This document shows positions 22,213 to 30,235 of a stretch of 64,000 nucleotides of DNA, piece by piece. Every line of letters starts with the position of its first letter. The stretch's first letter is position 1. This DNA is from PALSA-505 sp036267135. GTDB lineage: Bacteria > Actinomycetota > Actinomycetes > Streptosporangiales > Streptosporangiaceae. The position numbers and the translations under genes were made by a program. The stretch is from the NCBI GenBank assembly GCA_036267135.1, contig DATAWQ010000106.1:1-64000 (forward strand). The letters run 5' to 3'. The notes below the pieces were generated by a model. That model saw only the letters and a list, made by a program, of their open reading frames with translations, was not told where the DNA came from and searched no databases.

Positions 22213-22588
22213 GCCGCGGCCGCCCAGGTGACGTCGCGGCAGGCTGGCCGTGTGGCCATCGTGTGAGCTGATCGCCCCGGTCGGCGGTGGCGTGACTGGG
22301 GGACGGAGATGGGATCTGGGGTTGCCCTGCCGCGCCGCGCGGATTTGGCTAGGAAGGCATACAACCGGGTAATGCACGCACGACGGGACGATGTGATCGC
22401 CAATCTTCCGAAACCCTGGAAGTCGCCTTCTCGGGGTGGAAGACTGTCTTCTGCTGTGTCGATCACTCCTGATCGCTAGATGATCTGGGGTGATCTTGTG
22501 TGTCCGTGGTTAAATATAAGAAGCTGACCCACTCGAGACTGCCCCAGGCGATCTGGCAGCGGGCCAGGTGGGGACATGGGAGGCTACC
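22213..22588. other. Intergenic, promoter region of the alpha/beta hydrolase gene
   Basis: No protein-like frame is seen. Visible elements are GAAGACTGTCTTC (around 22437-22449), an imperfect inverted repeat with arms GATCACTCC and GGGGTGATC (22461-22495), and the A/T-rich TAAATATAAG (22511-22520) as a likely -10 region about 70 bp before the hydrolase start. Base composition drops here compared with the left flank. Confidence 0.5.
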
Positions 22589-23491
22589 GTGGCGCAGGTG
22601 GTCATAGCCGCGGACGGGCGCAGGCTGTCGGTTGAAACCTTGGGTGCTCCCGAAGGAAAACCTGTGTTCTTGTTCCACGGCACGCCTGGTGCCCGCAATG
22701 GTCCGCGCCCCCGAGGGATCGTCCTTTATCGACTTGGTATTAAGCTTATTTGTCACGACCGGCCGGGCTATGGCGATTCAGACCGGCAGCACGGCCGCAC
22801 CGTAGGCCATATAGCCAGCGATATCGCCGAAATCGCAGATTCTCTCGGGATTGACACGTTTAGCGTTGTCGGTCGTTCCGGAGGTGGTCCGCACGCCTTG
22901 GCCTGCGCCGCTCTCCTCAGGGGGCGCGTTGAATGCGCCGCCGCCCTGGGCAGCCTCGCTCCCATTGACGCCGAAGGGCTGGACTGGTGGGACGGAATGG
23001 TCGAGTCCAATGTGCGGGCATATCGGACAGGCGAGGATCAATTGGAGCTCATGGCAGATGCCATGGCCGCGGAATTGCGCAACGATCCAGAGAGTCTGCT
23101 CAGGTCGCTCGGGTCAGAGCTTGACGCCGATGACAGGGAGGTCGTCGAGGACATCGGGCTGCGCCGGATCATTGCCGAAACGCATGCGAAAGCGCTGCAA
23201 AAGTCTGCGACAGGCTGGATCGACGATGTAGTTGCCTTGCGGAGCCCTTGGGGTTTTGATGTTTCCTCGATAAAGATTCCCGTTATGCTCTGGCACGGTA
23301 CGGATGATGTCTTCTCTCCTATCAACCATACGTACTGGCTGGCGAAAAGAATCCACCAGAGCGTCCTCGAGGAGCGGTCAGAGACCGCGCATTTCGCTTC
23401 TGTCCGTATCCTGCCGGAAGTCTTGCGCTGGATCGTCTGCACCGTGAGCGGGAAATCGCGGTCCCAGCCGATGGGTGCGATATCCGTATAG
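22589..23491 (+). CDS. Alpha/beta hydrolase
   Basis: 300 residues. The oxyanion region is FLFHGTPGARNGP, the nucleophile elbow VGRSGGGPHALA (Ser), the acid LWHGTDDVFSP (Asp) and the base His in SETAHFAS, so the catalytic triad is complete. The substrate is unknown. A GGGAGG SD five bases before the GTG at 22589 decides the start; the in-frame GTG at 22568 lacks one. The gene uses many A/T-ending codons compared with the genes to its left. It ends only 13 bp from the fxsT stop (convergent), suggesting it may have arrived together with the fxs locus. Confidence 0.86.
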   Translation: MAQVVIAADGRRLSVETLGAPEGKPVFLFHGTPGARNGPRPRGIVLYRLGIKLICHDRPGYGDSDRQHGRTVGHIASDIAEIADSLGIDTFSVVGRSGGGPHALACAALLRGRVECAAALGSLAPIDAEGLDWWDGMVESNVRAYRTGEDQLELMADAMAAELRNDPESLLRSLGSELDADDREVVEDIGLRRIIAETHAKALQKSATGWIDDVVALRSPWGFDVSSIKIPVMLWHGTDDVFSPINHTYWLAKRIHQSVLEERSETAHFASVRILPEVLRWIVCTVSGKSRSQPMGAISV

Positions 23492-23504
23492 CGTGTGCGG
23501 AATA

Positions 23505-26500
23505 TCAGAACGGCTGTGGGTCGATTACCCGCAAAAGACGGCCGCCGCTGATCAGCGCAGCGATGTCTGGGTGTTCTGAGCCCAGCAAAGTCGCGAGTTT
23601 CTCGATGACCTGCTGCCGGTCTGCGGACGCCCCGCTGGTTCCTTGCTCGTGCAGCGTCAGCAGCGTGTTCGCCCGGCAGCGCAAGGTGTCCGGATGCTGC
23701 GCACCCAGCACCCGCTCGAACTTCGGGTAGATCTCTGCTTCCAGCTTCGCGGCATCGGCATGACGGCCGACGCTGGCCAGCACCGCCGCCAGCGTCATCT
23801 TCGCGGCCAGCGTATAAGGGTGGTCCTCGCCCAGTCGCTGTTCGAGCCCACCTGACGCAGCCTGGGCTAGCTCCAGCGCCGGGCCGTAGCTCTCCTGCAG
23901 GCACCGGGTGGAAGCCAGGTTCAGCTTGCAGGTGAGCGAGTGTGGGTGGGTGGGCCCCAACCGTTCCTCGTAGACGCTCAGCACACTCTGGACCCGCTCA
24001 GCCGCCTCCGGGACCTTGTGCAGGGCCAGCAGGTTGTTCGCGTGGCTCAGCCGGGCAGCCAGCGCGTCGCTACTGTTACCGCCGAATCCCCGGGTGAGGC
24101 TGCGCCTGGCCTCGTCGATGTGATTCGCCGCTTCCTCGGGATGCCCCGCCGACCGCAGGGCCACACCGAGCAGAACTCTCGCGTTCAGTGTGGCCCGGTC
24201 GTCGTCCCCGAGTTCGGTCCGGCAGCGTGACCACAACTCCTTGGCCTGGCTGGCCACGTCCTCGTAGTGGCCCTCTTCGAGCAGGTCGCGGGCTACCGCA
24301 GCGTCAGAGGCCAGGGTCCTGGGGTGCTCGTCGCCGAGAATGAGCTTGCGCCGGTCGAGGGTGGTCCTGTCGGTGGCTAGGGCGTTCCTGAAATTTCCGC
24401 TGAGCCGGAGCGAAACCGAGCAGTTGTGCGCAGCGCTCAGCGTGCCTGGGTAGTCGTCGCCGTACCCGTTCTGCCAGGACGCGTAGGTGCTGCGGTCGAG
24501 TTCGAGAGCACGGTCGTACTCCCCAAGCGCCCGGAGGTCTGCCGCCAGGCTGCCCGCCGTCATCAGCGCGTGCGGGTGTTCCGGACTGAGCAGTTCCTGC
24601 TGCTCGGCCAGCGTGGCCTCGTCCAGGGTCCTGGATTTCTCGAACTGCGCCAGGTCACGCAGGATGTTCGCCATGTTGAACCGCAGCCGCAGCAGTTGCA
24701 TCTGCAGCGATCCGGCCAGTTCCTTGTCGTCTTGGTCGGCCAGCAACCCCTCCCAGGCCGCTTCGATCTCCTTGGCTCGGCGCAGGCCACGTTCCAGGTC
24801 GCCGCGCTGCCACAGATAACGCACCCGGTCGATGAACAACTGGCGCACGTTCTCCTGCCTGGACAGCATGGCGCCGGACGGCCTCAAGTGCGGGAAGATG
24901 ACCCGGAAACGGCCCCAGGTCTTCGGGTCGTCCACGTCGCCCTCGGGCCGGGCCGCGGTCATGATCTCGTGCACTTGCTGCCGCGTGATAGTGATCTGCT
25001 CCTGCGACATCCGGTCCCTGACCACCTCCTGAACCAGGCGGTGCACGTGAATCTGGCGCAGGTTGGTGTCCAGCTTGATCAGCGCGAGCCGGTCGATCTG
25101 CCGCACGTAGCTGCCGATGAGCATCGAGTCGGAATAGGCCCGCTCGTGCCTGGCCAGCAGCATCGCCATAGCGTTGCTATAGATGAGTTCCAGGCTGATG
25201 TCCGGCGACATCACCGAACAGAACTCGAAGAGCCTGGCTGCCTCCGCGGACGATTTCTGCAGCTGGTCGAGTGAGACGTCCCACGTCTTGGACACCTCGA
25301 CCGGCTCGCCGCCCGGCAGGCTCTGGGACAGCGTACGGGTCGGCTGGCGCTCCAGTTGGAGCAGGTACTCCGGGACCGGGTTACCGGTCTCGGCAAGCCA
25401 GGCGCCTGCCGTGGCCACCGCCAGCGGCAGGTCGCCGAGAGCGATGGCGACCTGCACGGCCTCTGTGTCGCTGATGGCCGGAAGCCGCTGGCGCAAGTGC
25501 TGGACACTCTCATCGCGGCTGAACACGTCGATTTCGAGTGACGGCCCGTGGGCCGCCCACCGCGAACTGCGCGACGTTATGAGTACGTGACCGTGCCCGG
25601 TGGCGAGGAACGGCTGTATCGTCGCGATGTCTTCGGCGTTGTCATAAACGATCAGCCAGCGTCCCTCCCAGTCGGCTAGCAGGCTGAGCATCGTCCTGGC
25701 CACCTCTGGTGCGCTGCCCTCTTCGGGCACCGGGATGCCGAACTCCTTCCGCAAGGCTCGACCCAGGTCAGCGAGTTGCACGTCTACGTATTGCGGTTGC
25801 CCGCAGTTGATCCACCACACCATGTCGTAGTCGGCCTTGAACCGGTGCGCGTACTCCAGCGCCACCTGCGTCTTGCCCACCCCACCCAGACCGCGCAGCG
25901 CCACCGGTGACACTACGGCGACGCCGCGGGCCCGCAACTCCGTGCGAAGCTCTCGCAGGTCCTTCTCGCGGCCGGTGAAATTGGCATTGCGCACCGGGAT
26001 CTCGACGATCTGGGACCTTGTGCCACCTGGATAGCGGACGCCTGCGACGGGTACCCCGGGCACGCGATGTCCATCCAGCCGATCGACCAGCAGGTCGGCG
26101 GCACGGTTCTCGGAAAGACCTTCCAAGAAGACCACGGGGACTTCGCTCATCTGATGAGGCAGGCGCGTATCGGTGACGACCAAGGCCAGGTCCAGCGGAC
26201 GGCCCAGGGCGGCATCCTGAAGGTGGTTTATGTAGGCCGCGGTCACCAGGGCGATGGTGCGTGACGAGCCGGTGCGGCCCGGTTCGGTGACCGGCGCCTC
26301 GCTGGCCCACCGGACGGCGATCCCCGCCCCGGCCAGGACCGAGGCGATCCATTCGGCCCAGAGTTGGTCCTCGGCCAGGAAGTCGAGCACCACCTCCTCG
26401 GCCGTCACGTTCTGACTGCGGCTGAACCGCAGCCTGGTCCGCAGTCGCAACGACTCCTCCATGGGCGGCAGCCTGTCTACCGCCCCCTCAGTGACCTGAG

Positions 26501-27458
26501 CCGTGATCCGCTCGAAGGACGACAGCAGGGACGTGGGGGCGCCCGGAGGGTCTCCGAAGATGGCGAGGGTCTCCTCGTAGGCGTAGAACGGCCGGTATGG
26601 GACACCGATGGAAGCCCAGTACTCGCGCCGTTGCCCGTCAGACATGCCCGCTGGCAGCCCCTCGAACAGCCGGGCGGCCAGCGCCAGTGCTTCTTCGGCC
26701 TTCTGCTGCTCGGCCAGGTCGATACGCATCGGCACCGGAAGGATCCTGATGCTGCGCAGGAGGGAGTTGGCCTTGATGAGGCTCGCGACCGTGGCCGCTC
26801 CTTCGGTCCCCTGGATGCTCAGCGTGAAGCAGTCCACCAGGACATCGGGCAGGTCGATGGTGCAGATGTCAGCCACGTCGCTGAGCCCGGTCCTGCTGTC
26901 GATGAGCACGTAGTCGTAGCGCTGCTTCAGATGCGCGCGGAGGGCCTCGAAGAACTCAGCACCGCATAGCCTGTTGTAGAAGGTTTCCCAGTCCAGCGCG
27001 CTCAGCGCGGCCTGGTATTCGCTGGTCTGCTTGCCGGCGGACAAAAAGTCGAGCGTCCCCTGGCCTGGGTAGCTCCAGTTCAGGGGGATGACGTAGCCGT
27101 CTACCCGTACGTGCTCGGCAATTAGTTTCTTCAGCCTGCCTTCTGAGGACTTCTTCAGTTCTTGGTCACTGGTGGCGGACAGTTGTTTGAAGAATTCGTC
27201 CGCCGCCCATTCATACTTGCGGATGAAGTCGATGATCCCTGGCCGTTCACCTGCCCTGGGATCCAGGAAGGGCCGGAAGAACCGGTGCACGCCCGGTGAC
27301 TCCAGGTCCCAGTCGGCCACCAGCACCCGCTTGCCGTTGGCCGCGAGCACCCACGCCACGTTGGCGACGCCCATCGATCGCCCGGTCCCACCCTTAAATG
27401 AGTAGAAAGTAATTATCTGCCCGTTTTGCGGCGAAGGGTCATCCGATGCTTCAGTCAC
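23505..27458 (-). CDS. fxsT: FxsT-like protein: ParA-like P-loop, TIR-like segment, NB-ARC and tetratricopeptide repeats
   Basis: About 1317 residues. Domains in order: a MinD/ParA-like P-loop with the deviant Walker A FYSFKGGTGRSMGVA (about residues 18-32) and DWDLESPGVHRFF; a TIR-like stretch LDFLAEDQLWAEWIASVL (about 355); an NB-ARC module with NFTGREKDLRELR and ALRGLGGVGKTQVALEYA (about 500-540) and GDLPLAVATAGAWLAETG; then many 42-residue TPRs with HP-TL motifs to the C-terminus. This matches the tetratricopeptide protein FxsT of FxSxx-COOH RiPP loci. It is last in the operon; GTG 27458 overlaps the preceding stop by 8 nt and has AGGGAAG upstream. ATG 27518 is an alternative. Probable role: signal-sensing scaffold or effector; unproven. 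Confidence 0.85.
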   Translation of the reverse strand: MTEASDDPSPQNGQIITFYSFKGGTGRSMGVANVAWVLAANGKRVLVADWDLESPGVHRFFRPFLDPRAGERPGIIDFIRKYEWAADEFFKQLSATSDQELKKSSEGRLKKLIAEHVRVDGYVIPLNWSYPGQGTLDFLSAGKQTSEYQAALSALDWETFYNRLCGAEFFEALRAHLKQRYDYVLIDSRTGLSDVADICTIDLPDVLVDCFTLSIQGTEGAATVASLIKANSLLRSIRILPVPMRIDLAEQQKAEEALALAARLFEGLPAGMSDGQRREYWASIGVPYRPFYAYEETLAIFGDPPGAPTSLLSSFERITAQVTEGAVDRLPPMEESLRLRTRLRFSRSQNVTAEEVVLDFLAEDQLWAEWIASVLAGAGIAVRWASEAPVTEPGRTGSSRTIALVTAAYINHLQDAALGRPLDLALVVTDTRLPHQMSEVPVVFLEGLSENRAADLLVDRLDGHRVPGVPVAGVRYPGGTRSQIVEIPVRNANFTGREKDLRELRTELRARGVAVVSPVALRGLGGVGKTQVALEYAHRFKADYDMVWWINCGQPQYVDVQLADLGRALRKEFGIPVPEEGSAPEVARTMLSLLADWEGRWLIVYDNAEDIATIQPFLATGHGHVLITSRSSRWAAHGPSLEIDVFSRDESVQHLRQRLPAISDTEAVQVAIALGDLPLAVATAGAWLAETGNPVPEYLLQLERQPTRTLSQSLPGGEPVEVSKTWDVSLDQLQKSSAEAARLFEFCSVMSPDISLELIYSNAMAMLLARHERAYSDSMLIGSYVRQIDRLALIKLDTNLRQIHVHRLVQEVVRDRMSQEQITITRQQVHEIMTAARPEGDVDDPKTWGRFRVIFPHLRPSGAMLSRQENVRQLFIDRVRYLWQRGDLERGLRRAKEIEAAWEGLLADQDDKELAGSLQMQLLRLRFNMANILRDLAQFEKSRTLDEATLAEQQELLSPEHPHALMTAGSLAADLRALGEYDRALELDRSTYASWQNGYGDDYPGTLSAAHNCSVSLRLSGNFRNALATDRTTLDRRKLILGDEHPRTLASDAAVARDLLEEGHYEDVASQAKELWSRCRTELGDDDRATLNARVLLGVALRSAGHPEEAANHIDEARRSLTRGFGGNSSDALAARLSHANNLLALHKVPEAAERVQSVLSVYEERLGPTHPHSLTCKLNLASTRCLQESYGPALELAQAASGGLEQRLGEDHPYTLAAKMTLAAVLASVGRHADAAKLEAEIYPKFERVLGAQHPDTLRCRANTLLTLHEQGTSGASADRQQVIEKLATLLGSEHPDIAALISGGRLLRVIDPQPF

Positions 27459-28674
27459 CTGTTGTCTTCCCTGGGATATCAGGTTCGGTCTTGGGCTGGA
27501 CGGGTGGTATGGGTCCACGCAGGCTGGGCCTGGTGCGCTGCCGGCCCCGTATCATCGCTCGCTGCGTCGACGGTGTTCCGCCGCTGTTTCTGAAGTACCG
27601 CCGTTCCGCCTCGGCTATGAGCTTCGGCGTCATGGTGTCGATCGCTTCGAGGGACCTGGCGCAGCGTCCGGGCGTTCTCACCATATCCAGCACCTGCTGG
27701 GTGTAACTATCCGTCAGCGTATCCTGCGGCGGCCCGACCACAACGAGCGGCAGCACCCATTCCGGCGTGTGGCTGACGTTAGCTTCGAGCAGCGAGCGCC
27801 GATCATCGTCGGCGATGTACCAGGGGTCGATCAAGATGACCCCAGGCCTGCGGTCTTTCCCTTCGTCATGCTCCCCGAGGTTGCTCACGTCGACGTCGAA
27901 GTCGAGCCGTTCCGCGATCTGCCTCACGTATTCGCCCAGCGGAAGCCGCTGTTTGGGGAAGGGGGACCATTCGGCGCCGCTGTCACCGTACTGAGAGCGG
28001 TCACGGCCTCCCGGCAGCGTCGGGGCTGTTGGCGCGGCAATTTCCACGGAGAAGATAGCCAGGTGTGCCTTGGTCAGGAACTCGCTTTCCATCATGTCGA
28101 TGTCCGGGACGTCTGACGGCTGGAGCGGAGATTCATGCGCGACCGTGACGATCCGGTTCGCCAGATTGTTCAGCACGGCGCGATACGAGTCCTGGTAGGG
28201 ACGGAACCTCATGAGCGCCTGGAGACCATTGTCCGCATAGTCGGGCTGGTCGGCGCCGAGGGCCAGCGCTGCATCGAAATCCGGCGGCTTAGCGCTGAAG
28301 AGCGGGGTCCACAGCACAGGTACGAACCGGTGCTCCGGCTCAGCTACGCCGGCGTGTTGCATGCGGGCGCGGAACCGGACCCATTCAGTGGCTGGCCAGG
28401 TTCTTTCGACGTACCCCGAGGAGTAGAGCGGGACAAATACCTGGGTCGACCTTAATGCCCGGCTTATTGATTCTTTCCAGTTCGCGCCAGCCGGTATCTG
28501 CCGGTCATAGAATCCCGGGCCGAGGCCGGGCCGCCACGAAGGATGCCGTTCGACTGCGGCATTGAGGTCGGCAAAGAATTCTTCCACCCAGTCGTCTGGG
28601 TCAGGAGCTGATGCCAGGTTCAGCGGCGGGGAGTGGGCATAACTGAGGAAGAAGCAACTGCTATTGTCAGTCAT
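27451..28674 (-). CDS. fxsC: TIR-like protein FxsC (long form)
   Basis: 407 residues from the ATG at 28674, which overlaps the previous stop by 8 nt (ATGACTGA) behind a GGGGGTGG SD. The N-terminus is a TIR-like domain: CFFLSYAHSPP, then GFYDRQIPAGANWKESI, and VFVPLYSSGYVERTWPATEW, where W-P-A-T-E places a Glu four residues after Trp, as in NAD-cleaving TIRs. The second half (about residues 190-400) contains KAHLAIFSVEIAAPTAP and GVILIDPWYIADDD and a Pro/Arg-rich tail; it is typical of FxsC and of unknown function. Adjacent to a second, shorter FxsC gene. Confidence 0.85.
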   Translation of the reverse strand: MTDNSSCFFLSYAHSPPLNLASAPDPDDWVEEFFADLNAAVERHPSWRPGLGPGFYDRQIPAGANWKESISRALRSTQVFVPLYSSGYVERTWPATEWVRFRARMQHAGVAEPEHRFVPVLWTPLFSAKPPDFDAALALGADQPDYADNGLQALMRFRPYQDSYRAVLNNLANRIVTVAHESPLQPSDVPDIDMMESEFLTKAHLAIFSVEIAAPTAPTLPGGRDRSQYGDSGAEWSPFPKQRLPLGEYVRQIAERLDFDVDVSNLGEHDEGKDRRPGVILIDPWYIADDDRRSLLEANVSHTPEWVLPLVVVGPPQDTLTDSYTQQVLDMVRTPGRCARSLEAIDTMTPKLIAEAERRYFRNSGGTPSTQRAMIRGRQRTRPSLRGPIPPVQPKTEPDIPGKTTGD

Positions 28675-29317
28675 GGGTGCCACCCCCGAAAATAGTTCGC
28701 AGGTCCTCGAGTTTGAACTCTTTGTGCTCTAGGTATTGATTGCTGTAGACGTGTGCTATGTGTTTGGCCAGTTGCCAGGCTACCACCTTCCACTCGGTTT
28801 CCTGGTTCTGCTGCAGCATGCCAAACACCCCATCTGCATGGTAGTTTCTCTCCACGTCGGGTGAGCCGGGCGAGAATACTATGCCCGCATCGAGTGGTTC
28901 GGGTGGTTCTCCGCCCTGGAGTGGTACCCAGATCAGGGGAATTATGCATTCCTGGTTCTGGGAACCACTTTGGCCTTCCCTCTGGAGTGTGCGCTGCATG
29001 AAAGCGTGACACTCCATCCCGCACCATTCGCTGGTCAGGTACCTTGGCGATAGCAATGGAATGATAATCTGGCAGGTCCCGAGCGTCTGCAGTAACTCCT
29101 GTGTCCATCTGACACCGCCACGCATCGTGCGGTCCATGAACCCGGGCTCCACGCCAACAGGCAGGCTTATCAGTTGCGAGACATTTACGTACAGCTCTGC
29201 GAAGAATTGTTGAACTCTTTGATCCGGGGCGAGCGCTGCCCCGAAATCCGGAGTAATAGTTGGGGTACGGGCATAGCTGAGGAAGAAGGGCATTCCATGA
29301 GAGCCGTCCCCTGCCAT
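28667..29317 (-). CDS. TIR-like protein FxsC (short form)
   Basis: 216 residues made almost entirely of one TIR-like domain: PFFLSYARTPTI, EPGFMDRTMRGGVRWTQEL, then CQIIIPLLSPRYLTSEWCGM followed by ECHAF. The W-C-G-M-E spacing preserves the conserved Trp/Glu signature of enzymatic TIR domains. The C-terminus (VVAWQLAKHIAHVY) is helical. It looks like a paralogue of the longer FxsC encoded next, lacking the second domain. Codon usage is less GC-rich than in flanking genes. Start ATG 29317 has GGAGG 11 nt upstream; ATG 29293 is possible. Confidence 0.82.
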   Translation of the reverse strand: MAGDGSHGMPFFLSYARTPTITPDFGAALAPDQRVQQFFAELYVNVSQLISLPVGVEPGFMDRTMRGGVRWTQELLQTLGTCQIIIPLLSPRYLTSEWCGMECHAFMQRTLQREGQSGSQNQECIIPLIWVPLQGGEPPEPLDAGIVFSPGSPDVERNYHADGVFGMLQQNQETEWKVVAWQLAKHIAHVYSNQYLEHKEFKLEDLRTIFGGGTHD

Positions 29318-29398
29318 CGCGTGCCCAGCCTCCTGCCCCCTCGATGGTCAGGCCATCGTACCGAATACGTGGCCTCAAGAGAAAGGGTGGGTGCTTGC
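29318..29398. other. Gap inside the fxs operon
   Basis: The only sizeable gap in the operon (81 nt), between the acetyltransferase stop and the short fxsC start. It carries the SD of the short fxsC. No terminator hairpin is seen, so read-through is likely; an internal promoter cannot be excluded. Confidence 0.5.
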
Positions 29399-30235
29399 TC
29401 ATCGCAGGGGCACCTGCCCACGATGTTCCTGGAACCAAGTTACGGCGAAATCGACCGCCTCTCCCAATGGCAACAGCCGGGCAGCCCCCAAACCTATCCG
29501 GCCGGGGCGGATGAACAACGCCGCCTCAGCAGCCATACCGAGCCGTTCGAAATCGCTGTCGTCGAGGTCGAGGTCGGTGAACGTGTGTTCTTCCCGGCCA
29601 CTGGGTCCCGCCGTGAAGCAGCGATAGGTCTTGGCCGGACGTGGGCCTGGCCAGCAGTACTCGGCCAGGTGGAAAGCGGTGCAGGCCGAGTAGCCCACGC
29701 CCAGCAGTGCGATGGCCGCGTCGTTCGCGTACAGCCACCCCAGCGGAGAGCGCTCGCCGAGGTGGCAGTCCAGGTCATGCACGGACGTGCAGGCGGCCGC
29801 GCCCGGCCCCAGCGCCGCGAAGGAACTCTGCGGGTGGCTGCTGCGCTTCGCGGCCGGCCGGGTCCGCAGGTGCTCGGCCAGCGCGCCCATGCCGGTAGAC
29901 GGTGTGGTGGCACGGTCGAACCCCGGCATCTCGGCGACAAACCGGGTCCGCCCAGGTTCGTCGAGGCTGTCCGTGGCGGTCAGGAAGGCCCTGGAGGTCA
30001 GAGAGTTCAGCGTGGTCTGGGTGGGCACCACCAGGGTGGCCTGCTCGCCAGCTGCTTGCTTAATGGCCCCCAGGAGCGTGGCCGGGCCACCGTCTACCGG
30101 TCCGATCGCACGCAGCGAACAGTGGATGAGCAGGTGCTGGCCCGGCTGAACCCCCAGCTCGCGCAAGCTAGCGGCCAGCTGATCCCGGCTGGCGCCGGTC
30201 GGCCGGTGACCCCCTGGCCCAGGCTCACGGTTCAT
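29399..30235 (-). CDS. AAC(3)-family N-acetyltransferase in the fxs operon
   Basis: 278 residues of the aminoglycoside N3-acetyltransferase family (PF02522). The conserved HLLIHCSLRAIGPVDGG start, the central RSSHPQSSFAALGPGA motif with the acetyl-CoA-binding/active-site His, and LLGVGYSACTAFHLAEY are visible. Family members acetylate amines using acetyl-CoA, and related AAC(3)-like proteins occur beside FxsB genes. In this setting it may acetylate the peptide or its leader rather than an antibiotic; that is inference. Its ATG overlaps the fxsB stop (ATGA), so production is coupled to the maturase. Confidence 0.85.
   Translation of the reverse strand: MNREPGPGGHRPTGASRDQLAASLRELGVQPGQHLLIHCSLRAIGPVDGGPATLLGAIKQAAGEQATLVVPTQTTLNSLTSRAFLTATDSLDEPGRTRFVAEMPGFDRATTPSTGMGALAEHLRTRPAAKRSSHPQSSFAALGPGAAACTSVHDLDCHLGERSPLGWLYANDAAIALLGVGYSACTAFHLAEYCWPGPRPAKTYRCFTAGPSGREEHTFTDLDLDDSDFERLGMAAEAALFIRPGRIGLGAARLLPLGEAVDFAVTWFQEHRGQVPLR

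Noticed and set aside
27458..27518. ATG at 27518 as fxsT start
   Set aside because: It would overlap the previous gene by 68 nt; the GTG at 27458 fits the 8-nt coupling used by its neighbours and has an SD.
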